DNA of 64,000 bases, from contig JACWDT010000003.1 of assembly GCA_014653985.1 (NCBI GenBank), positions 53,108 through 117,107 on the forward strand, written 5' to 3'. Positions 43,657 through 56,061 of the stretch are shown one piece after another (position 1 is the first letter of the stretch; each line of letters starts with the position of its first letter). The stretch comes from Pelagibacterales bacterium SAG-MED22 (GTDB lineage: Bacteria; Pseudomonadota; Alphaproteobacteria; Pelagibacterales; Pelagibacteraceae). Position numbers and translations under genes: made by a program. The notes below the pieces were generated by a model. The model did no database searches and had not been told where the DNA came from. It saw only the letters and a program-made list of their open reading frames with translations.

Positions 43657-44416
43657 ATAAAAATAACCAAACTACATCAACAAAATGCCAGTACCAAGCT
43701 GCTGCCTCAAATCCAAAATGATGGTCTTTAGTAAAGTGACCTAATTTTCCTCGCCATAAACAAACAGCTAAAAATATTGTTCCAACTATTACGTGAAATC
43801 CGTGGAAACCCGTAGCCATATAAAAAACTGCTCCATAAATGTGACCTGAATAATCAAAAGTGGCATGATGGTATTCGTATGCTTGTAATAAGGTAAAAAA
43901 GAAACCAAGAACAACTGTTGCTGTTAATCCTTGAATAAATCCTTTTCTATCACCTTCGAGTAAAGAATGATGAGACCAAGTAACTGTAGTTCCAGATAAC
44001 AATAGTACTAAAGTGTTAATTAGAGGGATATCCCATGGATCAAATGTTTCGATATCTTTTGGAGGCCAAACATTTCCAACAAACTCATTTGGGAATAAAC
44101 TTGCATCAAAATATGCCCAGAACCAAGCTACAAAGAACATCACTTCTGATGCAATAAACAGTGTCATTCCATATCGGTGATGAATTTGCACAACAGGAGT
44201 ATGATGACCTTGATGTTCTGCTTCAATCACAACATCTCTGAACCACATATAGGCTCCATAAATAACTAGTGCTAACCCAAGATACATTCCCCACGAAACA
44301 TCGTTGTGCATGTAAAAAATTGTTCCTATTGCTAACACTAAGCACGAGAAGGAAACATATATAGGCCACGGACTTGGTTCTACTAAGTGATAATCATGTT
44401 TTTTTTCAGCTGACAT
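43628..44416 (-). CDS. coxC: Cytochrome c oxidase subunit III
   Basis: YHLVEPSPWPI, SEVMFFVAWFWAYF, WYWHFVDVVWLFLF. Confidence 0.97.
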   Translation of the reverse strand: MSAEKKHDYHLVEPSPWPIYVSFSCLVLAIGTIFYMHNDVSWGMYLGLALVIYGAYMWFRDVVIEAEHQGHHTPVVQIHHRYGMTLFIASEVMFFVAWFWAYFDASLFPNEFVGNVWPPKDIETFDPWDIPLINTLVLLLSGTTVTWSHHSLLEGDRKGFIQGLTATVVLGFFFTLLQAYEYHHATFDYSGHIYGAVFYMATGFHGFHVIVGTIFLAVCLWRGKLGHFTKDHHFGFEAAAWYWHFVDVVWLFLFAAIYIWGS

Positions 44417-44425
44417 TTTTCGAGA

Positions 44426-44959
44426 TTATGATTGTTTATAGTAATCTGTCGAGAAAAAAGTATACGACATAGTTACATCCTGTAAATTTTTTACGGTTGG
44501 ATCATTTACAAGTTCTGGGTCTAAGTAAAAAGTCATAACATAAGTTGCTTTTTCTCCAGCTCTCAGCTCCTGCTTCTCAAAACAAAAACAACCTAATTTA
44601 CTATAGTATTTTCCAAAACTTGCAGGTGAAACATTAAAACTAGCAACACCATAAGTAGTATCATCTCCGTAATTTTCTACCTCAAATTCTATTTTGTTAA
44701 CTTGACCAACTTTAACATCTATTACATTAGATTTAGCCTTAAAGTCCCACGTAAGGTTATTTACATTAGTGTCAAATCTAACACTTACGATTTTATCTAA
44801 AACCATTTTTGGTGGTTCTTTAGAAACTTGTGTTGTTCCACCAAAACCAGTTACTCTACAAAATAAATCGTAAAGTGGTACTGCAGCAAAAGATAAACCG
44901 AGCATCAAACAAAATATTCCTGCAAGTAGTATTGGCGTTAATGTTTTTTTTCTAATCAT
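44426..44959 (-). CDS. ctaG: Cytochrome c oxidase assembly protein CtaG/Cox11
   Basis: VPLYDLFCRVTGFGGTTQ, CFCFEKQEL. Confidence 0.96.
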   Translation of the reverse strand: MIRKKTLTPILLAGIFCLMLGLSFAAVPLYDLFCRVTGFGGTTQVSKEPPKMVLDKIVSVRFDTNVNNLTWDFKAKSNVIDVKVGQVNKIEFEVENYGDDTTYGVASFNVSPASFGKYYSKLGCFCFEKQELRAGEKATYVMTFYLDPELVNDPTVKNLQDVTMSYTFFSTDYYKQS

Positions 44960-45078
44960 ATCTGTCTGTCAAAAACTCCAACGTTATATAAAGTAAATAG
45001 AAACAAGAAAACCATAAAACCTAAAATTGCTATAGCTGTTAAAATATTCTTTTTTTTTGTTTTTTTATCAGGTGTCAT
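44956..45078 (-). CDS. Small single-TM protein (40 aa), CoxF-like by position; absent from the ORF track
   Basis: Reverse-strand ORF MTPDKKTKKKNILTAIAILGFMVFLFLFTLYNVGVFDRQI*; ATGA overlaps with ctaB and ctaG. Confidence 0.75.
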   Translation of the reverse strand: MTPDKKTKKKNILTAIAILGFMVFLFLFTLYNVGVFDRQI

Positions 45079-45989
45079 CATAAAATTTTATCGATCAAAA
45101 AAAGAACAAATATTAAAAATAAATATAAAATTGAATATCCAAAAATAGTTTTTGCTTTTTTTGAATCAAATTTGTTTTTCTTAAATTTGTAAAGTTCAAA
45201 ACATAGGTAGTTATAGTAAAGTGTTAAAATTAAAGAAGGTACTAAAAAAATTAAACTAACAAAGCCGATAGCATAAGGCAAGATAATGATTGGTAACATC
45301 AGTATTGAATAAATTAATATATTTAATTTTGTGCTTTCTATCCCATTAGTTAATGGAAGCATTGGAATTTTTGCTCTTTTGTAATCATCAGATTTGTATA
45401 AGCTTAAAGCCCAGAAATGGGATGGGGTCCAAAAAAAAATTATTAGAAAAAATGTTATTGGCTCTAATGAAAGTGAATTAGTGGCAATTGTCCAACCAAT
45501 TACTGGTGGTAAAGCCCCGGCAGCACCTCCTATTACTATATTTTGTGGAGTTTTTCTCTTCAGCCAAATTGTATAGACGAAAACATAAAACAAGATCGTA
45601 GATAACAATAAGCCAGCAGATATTCTGTTAGCAAAATAGTCTAATGCTATTACAGAAAATATTGATAACGTAATACCAAATACCAATGCCTGATTTTTAT
45701 TTACTTTTCCAGTTGGTATTGGTCTCAAGCAAGTCCTAGACATAAGTGCATCTAAATCAGATTCGTACCACATATTAAGTGCACCTGCTGCACCTGCGCC
45801 TATTGAAACTAAAATAATACCAATGATTGCATCTTTTGTAGGAATAATATTTGGTGCCATCATTAAGCCTACAGCACAAGTAAAGATTACTAATGACATC
45901 ACTCTTGGCTTCATTAGCTTAAATAATTCAGATAAATTAAATACGTCTTCCTGACTTAAATTTCTGTTTTTTAATTTAGACTTGATCAT
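45078..45989 (-). CDS. ctaB: Protoheme IX farnesyltransferase
   Basis: LMKPRVMSLVIFT, GAAGALNMWYESDLDALMSRT, TPSHFWALSLYKSDDY. Confidence 0.96.
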   Translation of the reverse strand: MIKSKLKNRNLSQEDVFNLSELFKLMKPRVMSLVIFTCAVGLMMAPNIIPTKDAIIGIILVSIGAGAAGALNMWYESDLDALMSRTCLRPIPTGKVNKNQALVFGITLSIFSVIALDYFANRISAGLLLSTILFYVFVYTIWLKRKTPQNIVIGGAAGALPPVIGWTIATNSLSLEPITFFLIIFFWTPSHFWALSLYKSDDYKRAKIPMLPLTNGIESTKLNILIYSILMLPIIILPYAIGFVSLIFLVPSLILTLYYNYLCFELYKFKKNKFDSKKAKTIFGYSILYLFLIFVLFLIDKIL

Positions 45990-46022
45990 TAATTCTATGT
46001 TTAAAAAAATCTAAATTAATAA

Positions 46023-48472
<2,450 letters not shown>

Positions 48473-48532
48473 TTTTAATCACTATATAGATTGTCTTTAA
48501 AAAAATTACACTTTAGTTTTCGCGACAAAATA

Positions 48533-49234
48533 TCAATTAATAGCGTAATTTATGATCGATATAGCGGAAATAACTGCAGTTTCAGATCTAAGTATGTTTT
48601 CATTAATTTTTATGGCTTGAACACCTTTGTAAGAGAGAATCTCCTCTCTTTCAAGCTCAGAAAAATCTCCTTCTGGACCTACCACGATACAAGTTGGCTT
48701 ACTACTGAGTTTTTTTAAATCTAGCTTATTGTTACTTGAATTAAGATCTGTGAAAATCAAATCCAAATCGTTCTTATTTAAAAAACTATTAAGATTTTGT
48801 GGTTTTTCAATCTTTGGAATTTGAATTCTATTCGATTGTTCGGCTGCTTCTATTATAACTTTTTCTAATCTTTCCTTGTTTATTTTTCTAACTATTGTTC
48901 GGTCAAATATAATAGGTAAAAATTTTGTAATTCCTAATTCGGTTGCTTTTTGAATCATAAAATTAAAGTAATTAGATTTAATAGGAGAAAAGGCTAACCA
49001 AAGTTCTTTGGAGTTTTCTACTTGTCTTAATTGTTTGGTAATTTTAAATTCAACTAAGCTTTTTGAAATAGCTAAAATTTTTGCCTGCCATTCTCCACTA
49101 TTATTAAATAAAGAAAAAACTTCGTTCTCTTTAACTCTCATAACTTTTGAAACATAATGAGATTGTGATTTATCGAGCTTGTCTGATAAATTAATAGATA
49201 AACTTTTTGGAAAAAATAATCTAATATTACTCAT
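48533..49234 (-). CDS. rsmE: 16S rRNA m3U1498 methyltransferase (ATG 49234; track start 49423 overruns the divergent gene)
   Basis: RLFFP N-terminus, KATELGITKFLPI, VVGPEGDFSELE, LRSETAVISAISII. Confidence 0.93.
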   Translation of the reverse strand: MSNIRLFFPKSLSINLSDKLDKSQSHYVSKVMRVKENEVFSLFNNSGEWQAKILAISKSLVEFKITKQLRQVENSKELWLAFSPIKSNYFNFMIQKATELGITKFLPIIFDRTIVRKINKERLEKVIIEAAEQSNRIQIPKIEKPQNLNSFLNKNDLDLIFTDLNSSNNKLDLKKLSSKPTCIVVGPEGDFSELEREEILSYKGVQAIKINENILRSETAVISAISIINYAIN

Positions 49235-49250
49235 ATTAATAAAATAGTTG

Positions 49251-49913
49251 ATGAAAAATATTAAAGCAATAATTTTTGATGCATACGGTACTCTGTTTGA
49301 TGTCAATTCGGCTGCAGAGAAATGTAAAGATAAAATTGGTGATAAATGGGAAGGCTTTGCAAACTTTTGGCGAACCACACAGCTAGAATATACTTGGCTT
49401 AGAAGTTTAATGAAAAGGCACAAGGATTTTTTGAAAATTACGGAAGATAGTTTGGATAAATCTATGAAAACTTACAAAATAGATCCTACGATGAAAAATG
49501 AACTATTGAATCTTTATAAAACTCTTTCTCCTTATAAAGAAGTACATGAAGTGTTAATAAAACTTAAAGAAAAAAATTTTAAATTAGCTATTCTTTCAAA
49601 TGGGTCTCCCTCTCTTTTAGACGAATTAGTTAAAAGTAATAATTTAGAAAATTTATTTGATGATCTTTTTTCAATAGAACAAGTTGGAATTTATAAACCA
49701 GACTCTAAAGTTTATGATATGCCAATAAAAAAATATCAAATTCAAAAAAATGAAGTTTATTTTCTGAGTGCAAACACATGGGATGTATCAGGTGGAGGAA
49801 ATTATGGATATAATTCTATTTGGGTAAATAGAAATGACAATATTTTTGATAAACTTGACTATTCACCTAAACATCAAATTAGACAACTTGGAGAATTACT
49901 TGATATACTCTAA
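49251..49913 (+). CDS. HAD-superfamily hydrolase, haloacid dehalogenase type II
   Basis: IIFDAYGTLFDV, YTWLRSLM, LSNGSPSLL, IYKPDSKVYD, SANTWDVSGG. Confidence 0.92.
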   Translation: MKNIKAIIFDAYGTLFDVNSAAEKCKDKIGDKWEGFANFWRTTQLEYTWLRSLMKRHKDFLKITEDSLDKSMKTYKIDPTMKNELLNLYKTLSPYKEVHEVLIKLKEKNFKLAILSNGSPSLLDELVKSNNLENLFDDLFSIEQVGIYKPDSKVYDMPIKKYQIQKNEVYFLSANTWDVSGGGNYGYNSIWVNRNDNIFDKLDYSPKHQIRQLGELLDIL

Positions 49914-49933
49914 TAAATTCTTTTGTTGTTAAA

Positions 49934-50770
49934 ATGAAAAACATTGAAATCAGTAAAATTATTGACCCTATTCCTGCATCTGATGGTGCGGGAGTTAAGT
50001 TGAAAAGAAGTATTGGTGTAGAACCAAATTATTTTGATCCATTTTTGATGTTAGATGAGTTTGGATCAGAGAATAGTGAGGATTACATTGCAGGTTTCCC
50101 ACCCCATCCACATCGAGGAATTGAAACAGTAACCTATATGTTAGCTGGAGATTTTGAACATAAAGATAGCACTGGAGGTGAAGGAAGAATGACTGCAGGA
50201 GATGTTCAGTGGATGAAAACCGGAAGTGGAATAATTCATTCCGAAATGCCTGCAATGAAAGAAGGCAAACTTCATGGATTTCAGTTATGGATTAATATGC
50301 CTGCTAAATTAAAGATGAGTAAGCCTGAATATATTTACATAGATTCAGATAAAATGAGTGTTCATAAAGATAAAGAAAAACAGGTTAAAGTTATAGCTGG
50401 AAATTTTGAAAATGCTGAAGGCCCTGTTAAAGGTCATAATGTTGAGCCAATCTATTTTGATATTGAGCTGACCAAAGATAAATTGTTTAGCTATAAATTA
50501 CCTTCAACTCATAACACTTTTATTTATCTAATAAATGGTGAAATTGAAATTGGAAAAAATAAACACGATGATGTTAAAGATAGTACTTTAATACTTTTAA
50601 CTCGAGGTGAAGATTTAACAGTGAAAGCTAAATCAAATGCTAAGTTCTTGGTGGTTTCTGGCAAGCCTATTAATGAGGAAATAGCAAGAGGTGGTCCTTT
50701 CGTGATGAATACTAAAGCAGAAATCTTGCAAGCTGTTCAAGATTATCATAATGGTACATTTGTAAAATAG
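49934..50770 (+). CDS. Pirin-family protein
   Basis: DPFLMLDEFG, GFPPHPHRGIETVTYML, GEGRMTAGDVQWMKTGSGIIHSE. Confidence 0.95.
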   Translation: MKNIEISKIIDPIPASDGAGVKLKRSIGVEPNYFDPFLMLDEFGSENSEDYIAGFPPHPHRGIETVTYMLAGDFEHKDSTGGEGRMTAGDVQWMKTGSGIIHSEMPAMKEGKLHGFQLWINMPAKLKMSKPEYIYIDSDKMSVHKDKEKQVKVIAGNFENAEGPVKGHNVEPIYFDIELTKDKLFSYKLPSTHNTFIYLINGEIEIGKNKHDDVKDSTLILLTRGEDLTVKAKSNAKFLVVSGKPINEEIARGGPFVMNTKAEILQAVQDYHNGTFVK

Positions 50771-50773
50771 ATT

Positions 50774-51745
50774 ATGAAAGCTATAAAAATAGAAAAATTT
50801 GGAAGTCCTGATGTATTGAAAGTTGAAAATGTTGAAATTGGCAAACCTAAAACAAATGAAGTTTTAATAAAAAACTTATCTATTGGCATAAATTATATTG
50901 ATACATATCACCGAACAGGGCTCTACCCCATTCCACTTCCAAGTGGGATTGGTCTCGAAGCATGTGGTGTTATTGAAGAAGTTGGCCCTGATGCTACTTT
51001 ATTTAAAGTAGGAGATAGAGTTTCCCATGCATCTATGCCTATTGGTGCATATTCTGAAAAACATATTATGCCAGAGAATAAACTTGTGCCAGTTCCAGAT
51101 GGAGTTTCAGACGAGGTTGCGTCATGTGTTACTTTAAAAGGTATTACAGCTGAGTATTTATTACACAGAGCATATCCATTAAAGAAAGGTGACAAAGTTC
51201 TTTACCATGCAGCAGCTGGAGCACTAGGACAAATACTATGTCCTTGGGCCAATTCTATTGGTGCAGATATTATTGGTACTGTTGGATCTAAAGAAAAAGA
51301 GGAAATTGCTAAGAAAAATGGTTGTCATCATGTAATTAATTATACCGATAGAGACTTTGTAGAAGAAGTTGAAAAAATTGTTGGAAAAAATGGAATTGAT
51401 GTTGTCTATGATGGTGTAGGTTTAAAAACTTTTGAAGGTTCAATTGAAGTACTGAAAGTCAGAGGGATGATGGTAGCTTTTGGAAATGCATCAGGTTATG
51501 TAGACACAATTGATGTAAAAAAACATATTAATGCTAAAGGATTATTTTTTACACGTCCTTCCATCGCTCATTACACTATTGAAAGAGAAGAATTACTAGA
51601 GTCAGCAAAAAAAGTTTTTAATGCTGTTTTATCTGGTAAATTTAAAATTGAAATTTCAAAAAAATATTCACTTGATGAAGTTAAACAAGCTCACAAGGAT
51701 TTAGAAGGTAGATTACTCACTGGTCCAGCTGTTATTAAGCCATAA
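50774..51745 (+). CDS. NADPH:quinone oxidoreductase (zinc-independent MDR)
   Basis: NYIDTYHRTGLYP, HAAAGALGQILCPWA, VVYDGVG. Confidence 0.93.
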   Translation: MKAIKIEKFGSPDVLKVENVEIGKPKTNEVLIKNLSIGINYIDTYHRTGLYPIPLPSGIGLEACGVIEEVGPDATLFKVGDRVSHASMPIGAYSEKHIMPENKLVPVPDGVSDEVASCVTLKGITAEYLLHRAYPLKKGDKVLYHAAAGALGQILCPWANSIGADIIGTVGSKEKEEIAKKNGCHHVINYTDRDFVEEVEKIVGKNGIDVVYDGVGLKTFEGSIEVLKVRGMMVAFGNASGYVDTIDVKKHINAKGLFFTRPSIAHYTIEREELLESAKKVFNAVLSGKFKIEISKKYSLDEVKQAHKDLEGRLLTGPAVIKP

Positions 51746-51754
51746 CCAGATACT

Positions 51755-52165
51755 CTATTCATAGATATCCATGTCAGACATATGAAGTTTTAACGCATTA
51801 GTTGATACTTGAATTTCGACTATAAAAAAAATTATTGATATAATCATAGATAAACAACATGATCCAAAAATAATTCTGGCAATGAAAATTTCACTTAAAT
51901 AAAGTCCAAAAACAGTTAACATATTAAATAAAAAGCCAAAGGCAGCAAATACCATTGAGAATTTTAAAAGGCTTATTCTTTTATTAAGATTAATAAATTG
52001 CGCTTTCCATTCAGGTGGAGTGTGTTTTTCAAAAACATGAGCATCATGAATTTTTCTAATTAAAGCACTCAGTGTGTGAAACCTATTACTGTAAACACCC
52101 ATTAATAAAGGTATTGCAGGGAACATTAGGGCTGTAACGGTATAATCTATATTCATACGAATCAA
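51755..52165 (-). CDS. DUF2721-like membrane protein
   Basis: Three predicted TM helices, FPAIPLLMGVYSNRFHTLSALIRKIH. Confidence 0.75.
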   Translation of the reverse strand: MIRMNIDYTVTALMFPAIPLLMGVYSNRFHTLSALIRKIHDAHVFEKHTPPEWKAQFINLNKRISLLKFSMVFAAFGFLFNMLTVFGLYLSEIFIARIIFGSCCLSMIISIIFFIVEIQVSTNALKLHMSDMDIYE

Positions 52166-52205
52166 TTTGATTATGAAACTAGGCTTTGTTATTTACAAGT
52201 AAATT

Positions 52206-53072
52206 ATGAACCAATTTAACCTATTTATCGAACTTACAAGATTAAAAAAACCAATTGGTTTTATGCTTCTATTCTGGCCATGCACTTGGGGACTTACATT
52301 GGCCTATGATTTTTCTACTAGCCTAAATAACTATTTTTTTTATTTACTTTTATTCTTCTTAGGGTCAGTGTTTATGAGATCAGCAGGGTGTATAGTAAAC
52401 GATATCTTAGATAAAGAATTTGATGCAAAAGTTTTTCGTACGAAAAATCGTCCAATCGCCTCAGGAAAAGTGTCTATTAAACTTGCTGTACTTTATGCCC
52501 TCACGCTTTGTTTATTAGCCTTTTTAGTTTTGATTAATTTCAATTTGTTTACAATAATTCTTGCTTTTGGCTCCATGCCTCTTGCTTTCACTTATCCATT
52601 GATGAAAAGGTTTACTTATTGGCCACAATTATTCTTAGGTATCACTTTTAATTATGGGTTAATACTTGGATGGTCTGCTGTTAAAGGTGAAATTAGCTTA
52701 GCACCGATACTATTCTACTTTGGAGCCATATTTTGGACACTGGGGTATGACACGATTTATGGATACCAAGATATTAAAGATGACGAAATAATAGGATTAA
52801 AATCAACATCAATAAAATTCAAAGGGAAAGCTAAAAAATTTTTATTTGTATGTTATTTTTTTTTATTATCTTTCTTACTGATTGGAGGTTACGAAATGAA
52901 ATTTCATTTTAGCTACTATTTGCTTTCTATAATTCCATTTATTCACTTATTTATTTATCAAATGAAAATATTTAATTTAAATAAACCCGCCAGTTGTTTA
53001 AAAGCGTTCAAAAGTAATAATTTTTTTGGTCTTATAATTTTTATAAATATCTTAATAGTCAAAACTTTATAA
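52206..53072 (+). CDS. ubiA: 4-hydroxybenzoate polyprenyltransferase
   Basis: RLKKPIGFMLLFWPCTWGL, GCIVNDILDKEFDAKVFRTKNRPIASG, YDTIYGYQDIKDDE. Confidence 0.96.
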   Translation: MNQFNLFIELTRLKKPIGFMLLFWPCTWGLTLAYDFSTSLNNYFFYLLLFFLGSVFMRSAGCIVNDILDKEFDAKVFRTKNRPIASGKVSIKLAVLYALTLCLLAFLVLINFNLFTIILAFGSMPLAFTYPLMKRFTYWPQLFLGITFNYGLILGWSAVKGEISLAPILFYFGAIFWTLGYDTIYGYQDIKDDEIIGLKSTSIKFKGKAKKFLFVCYFFLLSFLLIGGYEMKFHFSYYLLSIIPFIHLFIYQMKIFNLNKPASCLKAFKSNNFFGLIIFINILIVKTL

Positions 53073-54808
53073 TGAAAAATTCTATAATTTATAAAAGACT
53101 GTATAATGATTATTCAAAAAAATATTTAGATAAAATTATTTTATCTGCATCTTTTTCTATATTAGTTGCAGGAAGTACATCAGCAATTGCCTGGCTTTTA
53201 GATCCTGCAATAAAAAAACTTTTTATTGAAAAAGATCAAACACTAATAGTTTATATCCCATTGATGATTATTTTGGCATTTACCACAAAAGGCTTATCTT
53301 TATATTATGCAAAAGCAACAATGATTAGTGTTGGTGAGGCAATTAAAAAAAAACTTCAATTTGATATGGTTAATACATTATTGGGAGCTGACACACAGAT
53401 TATTGACAAAAAACACTCAGGTAAATTTATTTCCAACCTTACTTATGATGTAACACATATTACTAATCTGCTTAGTAATGCAATATTAACATTATTTAAA
53501 GATTCTTTAACATTGATAGGTCTTTTGTTTGTAATGTTTTTACAAAATTGGAAATTGGCTCTTATTTCGATTATTATGATTCCATTAGCAAGTTTTTCTG
53601 CAAAAACACTAGGTAAAAGAATAAGTAAAGTTACCACCGAAGCACAACAGAAATCTGGTTATTTAACAACTTATTTAGTTGAGTTATTTAAAAATCATAA
53701 ATTAATAAAAATTTTTCAAAAAGAAGAATATGAGAAAAAAAGAGCTGAAAAATATTTATCACAACTACAAGAAAAAAATCAAAAAATTCAAACAGTTTTT
53801 GTAAGAATGTCTCCTATAATGGAAACTTTAACAGGAGTAATGATTGCCGTTTTGATTTTTTACTCTGGTACATTAATGTCAAGAGGCGAATTAGATATTA
53901 ATAATTTCTTTTCTTTTCTTGCTGCAATGATGTTGGCTTACCAACCAGTAAGATCTTTATCAACCCTTAATATGGTTTTGAATCAGGGTCTTTCCGCGGC
54001 ATCAAGAATTTTACCAATTATAGATCAAACAAATAACATTAATGATTCATCTAATGCAAAATCAATTCAAGTGAAAAATTCAAATATCAAATTTCAAAAT
54101 GTTAATTTTTCATATGAAATAAGTGAAGGACAAACTCTTGATTCAATAAATTTAGAATTTGAAGGCGGAAAAATGACTTCTTTAGTGGGCCATAGTGGAT
54201 CTGGAAAATCAACCATCATGAATTTAATACCAAGATTTTATGATGTACAGTCCGGTGAAATATTTATTGATGATCAATCAATAAATAAATTAACTATCAA
54301 ATCACTTAGAGAGCAAATTTCTATGGTAAGTCAAGAAACAACTTTGTTTGATGATACAATTAAAAATAATATTAAATATGCTAGAGAAAATGCTACAGAT
54401 GATGAAATCTACCACGTTGCAAACTTGTCTTTTTGTGAGGAATTTATTAGCAATCTGCCAAATAAATACGAAACATTAATTGGGGAAAATGGTGTGAGAT
54501 TATCAGGTGGTGAAAAACAAAGACTCTCTATTGCGAGAGCAATGCTTAAAAAAAGTTCAGTAATTCTCCTTGACGAAGCAACTTCATCTTTAGACTCTGA
54601 GACTGAAACCAAAATTCAAGAGGCTTTAAATATTCTTACCAAAAATAAAACAACAATAGTAATAGCACACCGATTATCGACAATTTTGAACTCTAATAAT
54701 ATTTATCTCATTGATTCAGGAAAAGTAATCGAAAAAGGTAAACATGAGGATTTAATGAATAAATCTGAATTATATAGAAGTTTTTATGAAAAACAGATTC
54801 AGAAATAA
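53072..54808 (+). CDS. msbA: MsbA-like ABC exporter (fused TM-ATPase)
   Basis: VGHSGSGKSTIMNLIPRFYD, VRLSGGEKQRLSIARAML, ILLDEATSSLD; next to waaA-lpxK. Confidence 0.92.
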   Translation: MKNSIIYKRLYNDYSKKYLDKIILSASFSILVAGSTSAIAWLLDPAIKKLFIEKDQTLIVYIPLMIILAFTTKGLSLYYAKATMISVGEAIKKKLQFDMVNTLLGADTQIIDKKHSGKFISNLTYDVTHITNLLSNAILTLFKDSLTLIGLLFVMFLQNWKLALISIIMIPLASFSAKTLGKRISKVTTEAQQKSGYLTTYLVELFKNHKLIKIFQKEEYEKKRAEKYLSQLQEKNQKIQTVFVRMSPIMETLTGVMIAVLIFYSGTLMSRGELDINNFFSFLAAMMLAYQPVRSLSTLNMVLNQGLSAASRILPIIDQTNNINDSSNAKSIQVKNSNIKFQNVNFSYEISEGQTLDSINLEFEGGKMTSLVGHSGSGKSTIMNLIPRFYDVQSGEIFIDDQSINKLTIKSLREQISMVSQETTLFDDTIKNNIKYARENATDDEIYHVANLSFCEEFISNLPNKYETLIGENGVRLSGGEKQRLSIARAMLKKSSVILLDEATSSLDSETETKIQEALNILTKNKTTIVIAHRLSTILNSNNIYLIDSGKVIEKGKHEDLMNKSELYRSFYEKQIQK

Positions 54809-54810
54809 TT

Positions 54811-56061
54811 ATGTTATTTTTCTACCATATAATAATTTTTATAATTACAATATTTTCTCCAATAATAATTTTTTATAGAATTTTAAAAAATAAAGAAGAT
54901 AAAAAAAGATATATAGAAAAATTTTGTATTATTTCAAAAAAAAGAACTAAAGGAAAACTTATTTGGTTTCATGGTGCAAGTGTTGGTGAAATATTAAGTA
55001 TCGTACCACTGATTAAAAATTATGAAAAAAATAACTCTATTGCACAAATACTTGTAACATCTAGTACGTTAAGTTCATCAAAAGTTTTTCAAAAACTTAA
55101 ATTTAAAAAAACTATTCATCAATTCTATCCCATAGATAATTTATTTTTTACAAATAAATTTTTAAATTTTTGGAAACCTTGTATAGCTATCTTTGTAGAC
55201 TCTGAAATTTGGCCATGCATGTATAATAATATCAATGATAAAAAAATTCCATTAATTTTATTAAATGCGAGACTAACAAGAAAAACTTTTAAAAAATGGA
55301 TGATGTTAAGATCTTTTGCAAGATCAATTTTTAGCAAGATAACAATTACTTACCCTCAAAATCTTGAAACAGGTAAATATTTAAAAATACTTAAAGCAAA
55401 TAAGATTAGACATCTGGGAAATTTAAAATTTGCCGAAAATTTTGAAGAAAATTTAGACAGGATTAATATAAATTTAAAGAAAGAACTAAAAAAAAAAAAA
55501 ATTTGGGTTGCATCTAGTACGCATAGAAGTGAAGAAGTGTTCTGTGCAAAAGCACATATTCAGCTGAGAAAAAAGGTAAAAAATTTAATCACTATAATCA
55601 TTCCAAGACATATTCACAGATCAGAAGAAATAATTTATGAGATAAAAAATTTAGGCCTTAAGGTTTTACAACACAGCACTAAACCAAGAAGTTTAAAAGA
55701 TACTGATATTTATATTGTTGATACATTTGGTGAGACCAAAAAATTCCACAAAATTGGCTCCTCTGTTTTTTTGGGTGGTTCCATAATTGACAGAGGAGGA
55801 CAAAATCCTTTGGAAGCAGCAAGATTTGGAGCAAAAATATTACATGGACCGAATACAGATAACTTTAAGGATGTTTATAAATTATTAAAATCATTAAATG
55901 TATCAAAAAAAATCCTAACTCCAAAAAAATTAGCCTCCTCAATAACCTTTAGAAAGAATAAAATAATTGGTAATAAAATCAAAGATATTGGACAAAATAT
56001 TTTAAAAAAAACTATAAAAGAATTAGACTATTTTATTATTGATGAATTTAAAAAAACCTAA
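54811..56061 (+). CDS. waaA: 3-deoxy-D-manno-octulosonic acid transferase
   Basis: IWFHGASVGEILSIVPLI, SEIWPCMY, NARLTRKT, FLGGSIIDRGGQNPLEAARFG. Confidence 0.94.
   Translation: MLFFYHIIIFIITIFSPIIIFYRILKNKEDKKRYIEKFCIISKKRTKGKLIWFHGASVGEILSIVPLIKNYEKNNSIAQILVTSSTLSSSKVFQKLKFKKTIHQFYPIDNLFFTNKFLNFWKPCIAIFVDSEIWPCMYNNINDKKIPLILLNARLTRKTFKKWMMLRSFARSIFSKITITYPQNLETGKYLKILKANKIRHLGNLKFAENFEENLDRININLKKELKKKKIWVASSTHRSEEVFCAKAHIQLRKKVKNLITIIIPRHIHRSEEIIYEIKNLGLKVLQHSTKPRSLKDTDIYIVDTFGETKKFHKIGSSVFLGGSIIDRGGQNPLEAARFGAKILHGPNTDNFKDVYKLLKSLNVSKKILTPKKLASSITFRKNKIIGNKIKDIGQNILKKTIKELDYFIIDEFKKT

Noticed and set aside
48533-49423. RsmE ORF starting at 49423 in the track
   Set aside because: The extension overlaps the divergent HAD gene; MSNIRLFFP at 49234 is the normal RsmE N-terminus
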